Source of the DNA: Clostridia bacterium
GTDB lineage: Bacteria > Bacillota > Clostridia > UMGS1883 > UMGS1540
Direction: 5' to 3'
DNA length: 64,000 nt
Assembly: GCA_017620205.1 (NCBI GenBank)
Contig: JAFZQX010000035.1
Span: forward strand, 52,884 to 116,883
Part shown: positions 28,474-36,391 of the stretch, piece after piece
How the letters are laid out: the number at the start of each line of letters is the position of its first letter
Numbering within the stretch: position 1 is the first letter of the stretch
Notes under the pieces: model-generated
Databases searched by the model: none
Told to the model about the DNA's origin: nothing
Seen by the model: only the letters and a program-made list of their open reading frames with translations
Position numbers and translations under genes: made by a program

Positions 28474-28492
28474 TATTTTTATGCTGTATAAT
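28464..28492 (+). promoter_or_regulatory. tRNA-Glu promoter
   Basis: TTGATT (28464-28469), 17 bp, TATAAT (28487-28492); predicted start a few bases before the mature tRNA 5' end at 28506. Confidence 0.75.
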
Positions 28493-28505
28493 ATATCTCG
28501 TGTCT

Positions 28506-28580
28506 GGCCCCATAGTCTAGCGGTTAGGACACCGCCCTCTCACGGCGAAAACTGGGGTTCGAGTCCCCATGGGGTCACCA
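28506..28580 (+). tRNA. tRNA-Glu (anticodon CTC)
   Basis: 75 nt with CCA encoded. The acceptor arms GGCCCCA / TGGGGTC pair fully (one G-U), and the T arm is TGGGG-TTCGAGT-CCCCA. The anticodon loop CTCTCAC gives anticodon CTC, reading GAG. The anticodon stem CCGCC / GGCGA has a C-A mismatch at its outer pair, where most tRNA-Glu genes have GGCGG. Own promoter upstream and terminator downstream. Confidence 0.95.
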
Positions 28581-28586
28581 AAAAAT

Positions 28587-28620
28587 AAGCCATCCGATTT
28601 ATCGGGTGGCTTTGTTTTTT
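28587..28620 (+). terminator. Terminator after tRNA-Glu
   Basis: Stem AAGCCATCCGA / TCGGGTGGCTT with a short loop, then TTGTTTTTT. Confidence 0.85.
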
Positions 28621-28623
28621 ATA

Positions 28624-28788
28624 TAAAGCCCGTGGGAACTCGAACCCTGAGAGGGCACGCGCCGTAAAGCAAAACAGTCCTGCGGACTGTTTTGTAGGCG
28701 CGCGGTGCGAAGGCGGGTACTGAAAGCCTTGGCTTTCGGTCGCCGAGCAGTAAAGGCGCGAAGCAGCTTTGTCCCCATGGGGTCACCA
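28624..28788. repeat. tRNA-derived debris downstream of tRNA-Glu
   Basis: GTCCCCATGGGGTCACCA, the last 18 nt of the tRNA including CCA, recurs at 28771-28788, 208 bp after the original. At the other end the minus strand (28655-28624) reads CCCTCTCAGGGTTCGAGTTC, which resembles tRNA-Glu anticodon-loop and T-loop text joined together. Between them are perfect hairpins AAAACAGTCC/GGACTGTTTT (28671-28693) and GAAAGCC/GGCTTTC (28722-28737). No coding frame is credible. Confidence 0.6.
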
Positions 28789-28790
28789 GA

Positions 28791-28830
28791 AAAGAGCGAC
28801 AGCTTTGTATCAAAGCTGTCGCTCTTTTTA
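28791..28830 (+). terminator. Long perfect terminator hairpin
   Basis: 17-bp perfect stem AAAGAGCGACAGCTTTG / CAAAGCTGTCGCTCTTT with a TAT loop and a T run, directly after the duplicated tRNA 3' end. Confidence 0.8.
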
Positions 28831-28926
28831 GCTAAATTCGCCTGACGGCGAACTAAATCGAGCTACGCTCGGCTAAATTGCCTTCGGCAGCTAAATGTGC
28901 TTCGCACACTTAAAGGCGAATTTAAT
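28831..28926. repeat. Array of four mini-hairpins joined by CTAAAT linkers
   Basis: Four different short hairpins follow one another: TTCGCC-tgac-GGCGAA (28837), CGAGC-tac-GCTCG (28859), TGCC-ttc-GGCA (28879) and GTGC-ttc-GCAC (28897). They are separated by (A/G)CTAAAT, and GGCGAATTTAATTTAGC closes the array. From 28927 to 29040 there is further AT-rich text with TTTAGCTTAAAA repeated twice but no gene. Confidence 0.7.
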
Positions 28927-29040
28927 TTAGCTTAAAACTGCAGGTTTTAAATTTCGCACTTGCGTCAGCAAATATTTCACTTTGCACGAAAGTGCAAAAT
29001 TTAGCTTAAAATGTGAAATCAAAGTGTTTTTGAAATTTTC

Positions 29041-29069
29041 TTGACAAAAATACTAAGGTGCTATAATAT
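29041..29069 (+). promoter_or_regulatory. Promoter of the nitroreductase lipoprotein gene
   Basis: TTGACA (29041-29046) and TAATAT (29064-29069) 17 bp apart; an overlapping TATAAT (29062) would give 15 bp. Confidence 0.55.
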
Positions 29070-29104
29070 GAAATATATAAAAGATACGAAAAGAGGTTTT
29101 ATAT

Positions 29105-29833
29105 ATGAAAAAGGGTTTAGTTTTGGGCGCTTTATTATCCTCTGCTTTGCTTTTGTCATCATGCGGAGGCAACACTGTTGCATTATCCATACCGGAAAGC
29201 GGCAACGGTTCTGAAGCTGCAAATGTTTTGACCGAAGTTAAAACAACGCAGTTTTTTACCGACGAAAAAGTAGCAAGCGAAGATATAGAGAAAATTCTCG
29301 CGGCGGGCGTAAACGCGCCGAGCGCAATGAACACACAGCCGTGGCATTTTACGGCAATCACCGATGAAGAAACAAATGGAAAACTTAAAGACGCTATGGG
29401 CTCTATGAAGCCGCCCGCAGGAGGCGCGCCGAAAGCGCCCGAAGGCGGAGAAGCGCCGAAAGATGCGCCTAAAGCGCCCGAAGGCAAAGGCGATTTTGCG
29501 AAAATCGCAAACAAAGCGGGAATGGGCGATGCGCCGCTGACTATCGTTATTTCCTGCGAAGAGGGTGCGGAGCTCTCGGCGGGACTCGCGGTTCAGAATA
29601 TGGCGGCGGAAGCGCAGCTGCTCGGCTACGGCACAAAGATTATGACGTCTCCCACAATGGCTTTAAACGGAGATAACAAAGACGAATTTAAAGCGCTTTT
29701 AAGTATCCCGGAAAACCAAAGCGCGGCGGCTGTTTTACTTGTCGGCAAAGCGGACAGTGACAATCCCGACGCCGAAAGCGCGGCAACAGAGAGAAACGCT
29801 TTTGAAGAAGTTACAACGGTTATAGGGGAATAA
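29105..29833 (+). CDS. Lipoprotein with a nitroreductase-like domain
   Basis: 242 residues. The N-terminus MKKGLVLGALLSSALLLSSCGG is a lipoprotein signal with lipobox LSSC, so the mature protein would start at Cys20 and sit on the outer face of the membrane. The rest follows the nitroreductase fold: the FMN-binding helix start NAPSAMNTQPWHF near residues 73-85, DAPLTIVISC near 144-153, and the late GYGTKIMTS strand near 175. A Pro/Ala/Gly/Glu-rich stretch (residues ~103-128, APKAPEGG-type repeats) interrupts the fold in its variable middle part. Exported nitroreductases are uncommon; FMN would have to be obtained or held outside the cell. It has its own promoter and terminator. Substrate unknown. 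Confidence 0.82.
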   Translation: MKKGLVLGALLSSALLLSSCGGNTVALSIPESGNGSEAANVLTEVKTTQFFTDEKVASEDIEKILAAGVNAPSAMNTQPWHFTAITDEETNGKLKDAMGSMKPPAGGAPKAPEGGEAPKDAPKAPEGKGDFAKIANKAGMGDAPLTIVISCEEGAELSAGLAVQNMAAEAQLLGYGTKIMTSPTMALNGDNKDEFKALLSIPENQSAAAVLLVGKADSDNPDAESAATERNAFEEVTTVIGE

Positions 29834-29859
29834 AAAAAGCACCGAAAGGTGCTTTTTTT
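29832..29859. terminator. Bidirectional terminator
   Basis: AAAAAAAGCACC-GAAA-GGTGCTTTTTTT between converging genes; the same hairpin recurs at 33376-33402. Confidence 0.88.
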
Positions 29860-29860
29860 A

Positions 29861-30790
29861 TTATACCAAATCTCTATATAAAAACGTAACTATCTGCGCT
29901 CTTGTGCAGGAGTTACCGGGTGAAAATGTTTTGTCGCTTGTGCCCTGCGTTATGCCTTCTTCAACCGCCCATAAAACGGCTTTGAAGAAATAGTCGTCTT
30001 TACTTACGTCTTTAAACGGGTTTTTGCTGCTTGTGGGTTCGGGTGACGATTCATACCTGTGTAAAAACGTCACAACCTGACCTCTTGTACAGCCGTCAGA
30101 GGGCGAAAACGCGGTATCGCTTGTGCCCGTATCGCCGTCGCGCGCTGTGTGGTCAATTGTAAACGCGCGGACTTTGAAATAATACTCCGCGTCGGACACG
30201 AATGCCACGCCGGGGTCTTTTGAATAGTTGCTGTATTCTGATACATCAACACTTGTTTTACCTGTGTTTTGGCACCAGATATCGGAAGTTTCGTTATCGC
30301 GGAATACGCCTATCCAGTAACGCTCCGCGCCCGGGACCTCATCCCATTCGGCACACGTTCCGTTCCAGCGTATGTTTTGGGGCACTTCAAGCTTCGGTAT
30401 GGCCGATACATAGTTAAATGTAAATGTGCTTTTATTTTCGAGCTGTTCTTTTCCTTTTACGGCAGTAAGCGTTACGTTATAAGTTTTTTCCTCAAAATCT
30501 CCGCACGCGTCCATGTATTTTGGAAGGTCAAATGTAACGCCTTCATCCGTCCATGTTTTAGCGCCGTTCATAGTGTTGGTTTCGCTGCTGATTACAATAT
30601 AGCCGAGATGCACAAGACCGCTTAAGTAATACTTCTCGGCACCGTCTACATGGTTAAACGAAAGTATGCCGTCTTGAAACTTAAAGCCGGGGATAGGGCT
30701 TTCGGCGCTTGCCGTTATGCCACTTAAGGGAAGCAGGGCAAATGCCATAATTAAAGTAAGTAAAACTGATATTTTGCTGTGTCTTTTCAT
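29861..30790 (-). CDS. Secreted SLH-domain protein with Fn3-like repeats
   Basis: 309 residues with a signal peptide (SVLLTLIMAFALLPLSGITASA). Two beta-sandwich units resembling fibronectin type III repeats follow (about 35-130 and 135-215; VDGAEKYYLSG and VPGAERYWIGV at matching positions). The C-terminus holds S-layer homology sequence: a partial unit AFSPSDGCTRGQVVTFLHR and a complete unit NPFKDVSKDDYFFKAVLWAVEEGITQG...FSPGNSCTRAQIVTFLYR. SLH domains bind pyruvylated cell-wall polymer, so this protein should be wall-attached. With fewer than three complete SLH units, binding may be weak. ATG at 30790; GAGGAG is ~10 bp upstream. Confidence 0.85.
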   Translation of the reverse strand: MKRHSKISVLLTLIMAFALLPLSGITASAESPIPGFKFQDGILSFNHVDGAEKYYLSGLVHLGYIVISSETNTMNGAKTWTDEGVTFDLPKYMDACGDFEEKTYNVTLTAVKGKEQLENKSTFTFNYVSAIPKLEVPQNIRWNGTCAEWDEVPGAERYWIGVFRDNETSDIWCQNTGKTSVDVSEYSNYSKDPGVAFVSDAEYYFKVRAFTIDHTARDGDTGTSDTAFSPSDGCTRGQVVTFLHRYESSPEPTSSKNPFKDVSKDDYFFKAVLWAVEEGITQGTSDKTFSPGNSCTRAQIVTFLYRDLV

Positions 30791-30825
30791 TTTGCTAACT
30801 CCTCGCTGTTTAGATTAACTTTTAT

Positions 30826-30872
30826 ATTATAGCATAAAAAAAGTAATACGGCAAGTTGCCGTATTACTTTTT
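30826..30872 (-). promoter_or_regulatory. Promoter of the SLH gene overlapped by a 35-bp perfect palindrome
   Basis: Minus strand TTGCCG (30854-30849), 17 bp, TATAAT (30831-30826). The -35 box is inside a perfect inverted repeat at 30838-30872, with 17-bp arms AAAAAGTAATACGGCAA / TTGCCGTATTACTTTTT around a single G. It could be an operator or, because of the flanking A and T runs, a terminator-type hairpin. Confidence 0.6.
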
Positions 30873-30912
30873 GCTGTCCGTGCGTTTTATCTAATGCAAG
30901 CCGATGTTTTCG

Positions 30913-30941
30913 TTGACTTTTTGGGCAATATGTGGTATATT
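30913..30941 (+). promoter_or_regulatory. Promoter of the repeat-miniprotein/KAP operon
   Basis: TTGACT (30913-30918), 17 bp, TATATT (30936-30941), 43 bp before the first ATG; GAGGGAGG is the ribosome site. Confidence 0.65.
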
Positions 30942-30983
30942 GTAATTGTGGAAGTATTAATAATTTAAGAGGGAGGAAAAACT

Positions 30984-31181
30984 ATGGCACAAAAAGCATT
31001 TATTGTTGACCGTGATTATAAGGCAGAACTTAAGGTGTTTGTTGTTGACCGCGAATACAAGGCAGATATGAAATTGTTTGTAGTAGATAAGGAGTATAAG
31101 GCAGATGTGAAAATCTTTCTTGTTGACCGTGAGTACAAAGCTCAGGCAAAAGTGTTTTTTGTTGACAAAGAGTGGAAATAG
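30984..31181 (+). CDS. Miniprotein of five VDREYKAD-type repeats
   Basis: 65 residues made almost wholly of a 13-residue unit repeated five times: FIVDRDYKAELKV, FVVDREYKADMKL, FVVDKEYKADVKI, FLVDREYKAQAKV, FFVDKEWK. The strict alternation of hydrophobic and charged residues predicts short beta strands, one per repeat. It resembles small Firmicutes/Desulfobacterota proteins with (F/Y)xVDxxYxAD repeats grouped under DUF6150 and the 7(1) septoil-knot name; I make this link from memory and with caution. Strong ribosome site GAGGGAGG; first gene of an operon with a KAP NTPase 34 bp later. The function of such repeats is not known to me. Confidence 0.75.
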   Translation: MAQKAFIVDRDYKAELKVFVVDREYKADMKLFVVDKEYKADVKIFLVDREYKAQAKVFFVDKEWK

Positions 31182-31215
31182 TACGCGTAAAAGACTTTAA
31201 AAAGGTGAGATTATT

Positions 31216-32940
31216 ATGTTTGGAAATACAGATAAACCGATTAGCAGTATTTCGGGCGATACATTTGGCATAAGCAGTTATGTTGACGGCTTGTGCAGTT
31301 TTATATTGAATTGCGATACTCCTATGACTATTTCAATTCAAGGTGATTGGGGCAGCGGCAAAACAAGCATGATGAATATGATAAAAGAGAAAATCTCGGA
31401 AAGCGTTTGTACAATTTGGTTTAACACATGGCAGTTTTCTCAGTTTAAAATGCAGGACGAGCTGTCAATTTCTTTACTATATTCGTTGCTTTCGGAGCTT
31501 GATTTTGACAAGGAAAAAGCAAAAAAAATATTTGGCTTTTTGAGTGGTGCGGCAAAAATTGCAACCGGCATAATAACGGAAAAAATTGCCGGCGGATATC
31601 TTGCGGGAGAAATAACCGATGCAATGTCGGGTAAAGATTATGATTACGCGCAGGAGATAAAAGATCTCAAAAGTAAATTTCAGGAAGCAATAAACGCAAA
31701 GCTTTCTTTGGAAAACAAAGACCGAGTTGTAATTTTTGTGGATGACCTTGACAGACTGCAGCCCGAAAAAGCAGTTGAGCTTTTGGAAGTTTTAAAGATT
31801 TTTCTTGATTGCGAAAACTGCGTGTATGTATTGGCTGTTGATTATGAGGTTGTCACACAGGGTATTAAAAAGAAATTCGGCGATTCTGTCGGCGAACAAA
31901 AAGGAAAGAGCTTTTTTGATAAAATAATTCAGCTCCCGTTTAAGATGCCCGTGGCTCAGTATGATATATCAAAATATGTCGGTGATATGCTTATAAAAAT
32001 GGGCGTTGAAGCAAACGAAAGAGATATAGACGACTATGTTGCTTTAATAAGTCTTTCCGTGGGATGTAATCCCCGCAGTATGAAAAGGCTTTTTAATACA
32101 TATTTGCTTCTCGATATCATTTTAAAAAGCAAGCTCTCAAAAGCAGACAGGGACAGCTCAAATAAAATACTGTTTGCAATTATTTGTATGCAAACGGAGT
32201 TTGAAACATTATATCGCTATATAGTTTCTAACCGCGATGTTCTTGACAGAGAAATGGTTGCTTCACTTGGCGACTCTATCAATTCAAATGACGAAGTAAT
32301 ATCCGAACTCGGCACAGAAGATGAAGACGAACTGACAAGAATGTCGAATTTCGCAACAAAGTTTACCGCTATTTTACAGGGAGACAATCCTGAGCTGCCG
32401 GATGAAAACATTGACAGATTAAAGGAACTCCTATCTTTTTCAACGGTTACATCTGTCAATGTAAATGAGAGTCTTGAAGAGAAGAGCGACTATGATTGGA
32501 AGTATCGATATATAAACAAAGACATAGCGAAAAGAATAAATGATATTTTAAAATCAAAACACTCTTATGATTTTAGGATCTGGCAACCCAAGAAGAATAA
32601 CAAATGGCATAGGATATCAGACGTTTGGAGTGTCATTGATTTGAGAAGCTCTAACGGTATAGATTATATTTTTGATTATTCTTTGACAACCGATTATTCC
32701 GTTGGAATCACATCTTTAAACATGTCGCTTTATCATGGAAAGAATGTGTCGGACGAAGATTTTAATAATCTGTTTTCCGAAAACCCGCTTAGTTTTCAAT
32801 GGGAAAAGAATAACGGCAATATTCAGTATAAAAAAATCGACCGTTTTTCTGATATTGAAGGATCGAAAATTGCAGAGAAATTTGCCGAGATCATATACGA
32901 TGCACTCAGTAAAACAGAAACGTATGTAAAGGCGAGGTAG
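31216..32940 (+). CDS. KAP-family P-loop NTPase
   Basis: 574 residues, no signal peptide. Walker A GDWGSGKTSMMNMI lies at ~45-58 and the Walker B-type VIFVDDLDRLQPEKAVELLEVL at ~173-194, followed by the arginine/hydrophobic pattern VLAVDYEVVTQGIKKKFG. This order and the DDLDRL motif define the KAP P-loop group (named for Kidins220/ARMS and PifA), ATPases of the STAND-related type often tied to membranes or defence. A hydrophobic patch at ~105-130 (FGFLSGAAKIATGIITEKIAG) falls where KAP proteins carry their inserted membrane helices, though here it is short. The last ~120 residues (WQPKKNNKWHRISDVW onward) are a separate globular part I do not recognise. It sits between a beta-repeat miniprotein and a membrane coiled-coil protein in one operon. 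Confidence 0.88.
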   Translation: MFGNTDKPISSISGDTFGISSYVDGLCSFILNCDTPMTISIQGDWGSGKTSMMNMIKEKISESVCTIWFNTWQFSQFKMQDELSISLLYSLLSELDFDKEKAKKIFGFLSGAAKIATGIITEKIAGGYLAGEITDAMSGKDYDYAQEIKDLKSKFQEAINAKLSLENKDRVVIFVDDLDRLQPEKAVELLEVLKIFLDCENCVYVLAVDYEVVTQGIKKKFGDSVGEQKGKSFFDKIIQLPFKMPVAQYDISKYVGDMLIKMGVEANERDIDDYVALISLSVGCNPRSMKRLFNTYLLLDIILKSKLSKADRDSSNKILFAIICMQTEFETLYRYIVSNRDVLDREMVASLGDSINSNDEVISELGTEDEDELTRMSNFATKFTAILQGDNPELPDENIDRLKELLSFSTVTSVNVNESLEEKSDYDWKYRYINKDIAKRINDILKSKHSYDFRIWQPKKNNKWHRISDVWSVIDLRSSNGIDYIFDYSLTTDYSVGITSLNMSLYHGKNVSDEDFNNLFSENPLSFQWEKNNGNIQYKKIDRFSDIEGSKIAEKFAEIIYDALSKTETYVKAR

Positions 32941-32948
32941 ATGTTAAT

Positions 32949-33377
32949 ATGCCGCTGATAATTATAATATTATTTGTATTGTTAGTTACTTTTGTTATTA
33001 TCGAAAAAGTGAAAAACAAAACGCTCAAAACAGAGCTGAAAAACATACGGCAAACAGCAGAAAAACTCAGCATAGAAATTGAAGAATTAAAAGAAAAGCA
33101 AAGTGCCGCCTGCAGCGGCGGTAAAGCAGACGATGATTACGAGAGGTATAGGGCTCAAAGGAGAGAACAAAACAGGCAAGAAATTCTTGATATGCTTGAG
33201 AGAAACGCTTCAAATGCCAATTTGCGTGAGAATAATCACGGAAAAGAAAAAAAGCATAAAATACCATGGTTTGCTGCCGGTATGGCTTATGGTGAGGCAA
33301 AGGATACAATAAGGAAACTTCGTCAGCAAAACAGAGAGCTTCAAAAGGCGGTTGAAAAAATAAACAAAGAAAAATAA
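32949..33377 (+). CDS. Membrane-anchored coiled-coil protein of the KAP operon
   Basis: 142 residues; ATG at 32949, eight bases after the KAP stop, with GAGG overlapping the KAP end. An N-terminal transmembrane helix (residues ~2-19, PLIIIILFVLLVTFVIIE) is followed by a basic coiled coil (~22-55), a charged linker, a short weakly hydrophobic patch (IPWFAAGMAYGEAKD, ~105-119) and a second helix (IRKLRQQNRELQKAVEKIN). No enzymatic motif. Predicted to be inserted with the bulk in the cytoplasm, where it could hold the KAP NTPase at the membrane. Family unknown to me. Confidence 0.75.
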   Translation: MPLIIIILFVLLVTFVIIEKVKNKTLKTELKNIRQTAEKLSIEIEELKEKQSAACSGGKADDDYERYRAQRREQNRQEILDMLERNASNANLRENNHGKEKKHKIPWFAAGMAYGEAKDTIRKLRQQNRELQKAVEKINKEK

Positions 33378-33402
33378 AAAAGCACCGAAAGGTGCTTTTT
33401 TT
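33376..33402 (+). terminator. Terminator of the KAP operon
   Basis: AAAAAAGCACC-GAAA-GGTGCTTTTTTT, the same hairpin as at 29832. Confidence 0.88.
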
Positions 33403-33434
33403 ATGTGCATGTTTTGGCTCAAAAAACGGGGCGG

Positions 33435-33650
33435 TCAAAATATAGTGCAGAATGGACAAACGGAACCCGAAGGGGTACCCGACGGCGTACAAAGGTACGC
33501 CGAGAGGTGACGTTTGTTCATGGCAAAAGGCATTAAACAAAAGAAAGACCTGCAATTTGCAGGTCTTTCATCATAACGTGTGTTATAGAAGTTTGCACAA
33601 ACAAAGTTTAAATTAAATTCTTGCCTTTTGCGGTCTGTGCATATTTGGGC
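33435..33650 (-). repeat. Dispersed non-coding repeat family 1, copy B
   Basis: Read on the minus strand it begins ~16 bp after the groEL stop with ATGCACAGACCGCAAAAGG, continues through the shared palindrome (33543-33569), GAACAAACGTCACCTCTCG, and ends CTTCGGGTTCCGTTTGTCC then TTCTGCACTATATTTTGA. About 215 bp. The whole 33403-33665 gap is this element plus short AT-rich text. Confidence 0.75.
33538..33569 (-). terminator. groEL terminator (inside repeat copy B)
   Basis: Perfect 13-bp arms GAAAGACCTGCAA / TTGCAGGTCTTTC followed on the minus strand by TTTTG. Confidence 0.8.
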
Positions 33651-33665
33651 TGACCTTTGAACGGC

Positions 33666-35306
<1,641 letters not shown>

Positions 35307-35312
35307 CTATTA

Positions 35313-35609
<297 letters not shown>

Positions 35610-35621
35610 CTATATCTCTTG

Positions 35622-35648
35622 TTAGCACTCATAGTCTCCGAGTGCTAA
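35622..35648 (-). promoter_or_regulatory. CIRCE operator (HrcA binding site)
   Basis: TTAGCACTC, nine bases, GAGTGCTAA: an exact match to the CIRCE consensus. HrcA bound here represses groES-groEL until heat or misfolded protein titrates GroEL. The hrcA gene is not in the window. Confidence 0.97.
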
Positions 35649-35656
35649 CGGTGTTT

Positions 35657-35684
35657 ATAATACCATATTTTCCCCAATAATCAA
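35657..35684 (-). promoter_or_regulatory. groESL promoter
   Basis: Minus strand TTGATT (35684-35679), 16 bp, TATTAT (35662-35657), just upstream of CIRCE. The rest of the gap to 35791 is AT-rich with no other feature. Confidence 0.55.
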
Positions 35685-35791
35685 CCTGTAAATTTCGGGG
35701 ATAATATGTAAAATACTCCTGATTGCTTTGAAATTCTCTGTTTTTCTCGCGTTTTCTCGAAATTCGAATATTTGGCAAATTTAAGACTTTG

Positions 35792-36379
35792 TTAACAATT
35801 TGGTTTTGTTTTGGCGTTTCTCTCTTCAATAAGAAAGTTTCGTGCTTTTATTGTGTCGCAGTCAATCGTTACGCCTTTATTTATAATATGCAAAAGAGTA
35901 GCGTCAATAGAACGGATAAGCGCTTCGTTTATATCGGAAAACGCAAGCTCTCTTATTTCTTCAATACCGTCCTGGTCGCGGTTTGGTTCAACTGCGTCCG
36001 CCATGTAAAGAATTTTTGTTAAAAGCGCCATGTCCTCGTGGCCCGTTGTGTGGTAGTATATGGCGGTTAAGATTTCGGGATCTGAAACGCCGAACTCCTC
36101 CTTTGCCATATACGCGCCGAGTGGCGCATGGATAAGACTGCGCTCTTTCATGCAGATCTCTTTCATTGGAACAGAGTGTTCTTTGCAGTATGCTTTTGAC
36201 GTTTCAAAGTCGATATTTTTCGCGCAGTCGTGCAAAAGGCCGGCGAGATACGCTTTGTCTTTGTCCGCACCGTATTTTTCGGCAAGCTTTACCGCCGTTT
36301 CCGCAACGCCCAAAGTGTGCTTAAAGCGCGTGGGTTTAAGTCTTTTCTGAAGTATTTCTGTAATTTCTTCATTAGTCAC
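35792..36379 (-). CDS. yqeK: HD-domain hydrolase, YqeK family
   Basis: 195 residues. HD fold metal ligands are visible: His in RFKHTLGVAETA (~20), the HD pair in GLLHDCAKN (~50), His in SLIHAPLGA (~84) and the later YHTTG and MADAVEPNR (Asp) segments. YqeK proteins hydrolyse diadenosine tetraphosphate symmetrically to two ADP and bind metal. In many Firmicutes the order is obgE-(yhbY)-nadD-yqeK; here yqeK follows obgE by 12 bp and nadD is absent. ATG at 36379. Confidence 0.9.
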   Translation of the reverse strand: MTNEEITEILQKRLKPTRFKHTLGVAETAVKLAEKYGADKDKAYLAGLLHDCAKNIDFETSKAYCKEHSVPMKEICMKERSLIHAPLGAYMAKEEFGVSDPEILTAIYYHTTGHEDMALLTKILYMADAVEPNRDQDGIEEIRELAFSDINEALIRSIDATLLHIINKGVTIDCDTIKARNFLIEERNAKTKPNC

Positions 36380-36391
36380 TTAAATCACCTC

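Noticed and set aside
28619..28813. Minus-strand 64-codon frame downstream of tRNA-Glu
   Set aside because: It lies wholly in hairpins and tRNA-derived text and has no ribosome site.
28831..28926. CRISPR array, because of regular repeats
   Set aside because: The constant unit is only 6-7 bp (CTAAAT) and the variable parts are self-complementary hairpins; no cas gene is near.
29405..29485. Possible frameshift or sequence error in the Pro/Ala/Gly-rich part of the nitroreductase gene
   Set aside because: The frame continues without a stop and nitroreductase motifs lie on both sides in the same frame, so an in-frame insert is the simpler reading.
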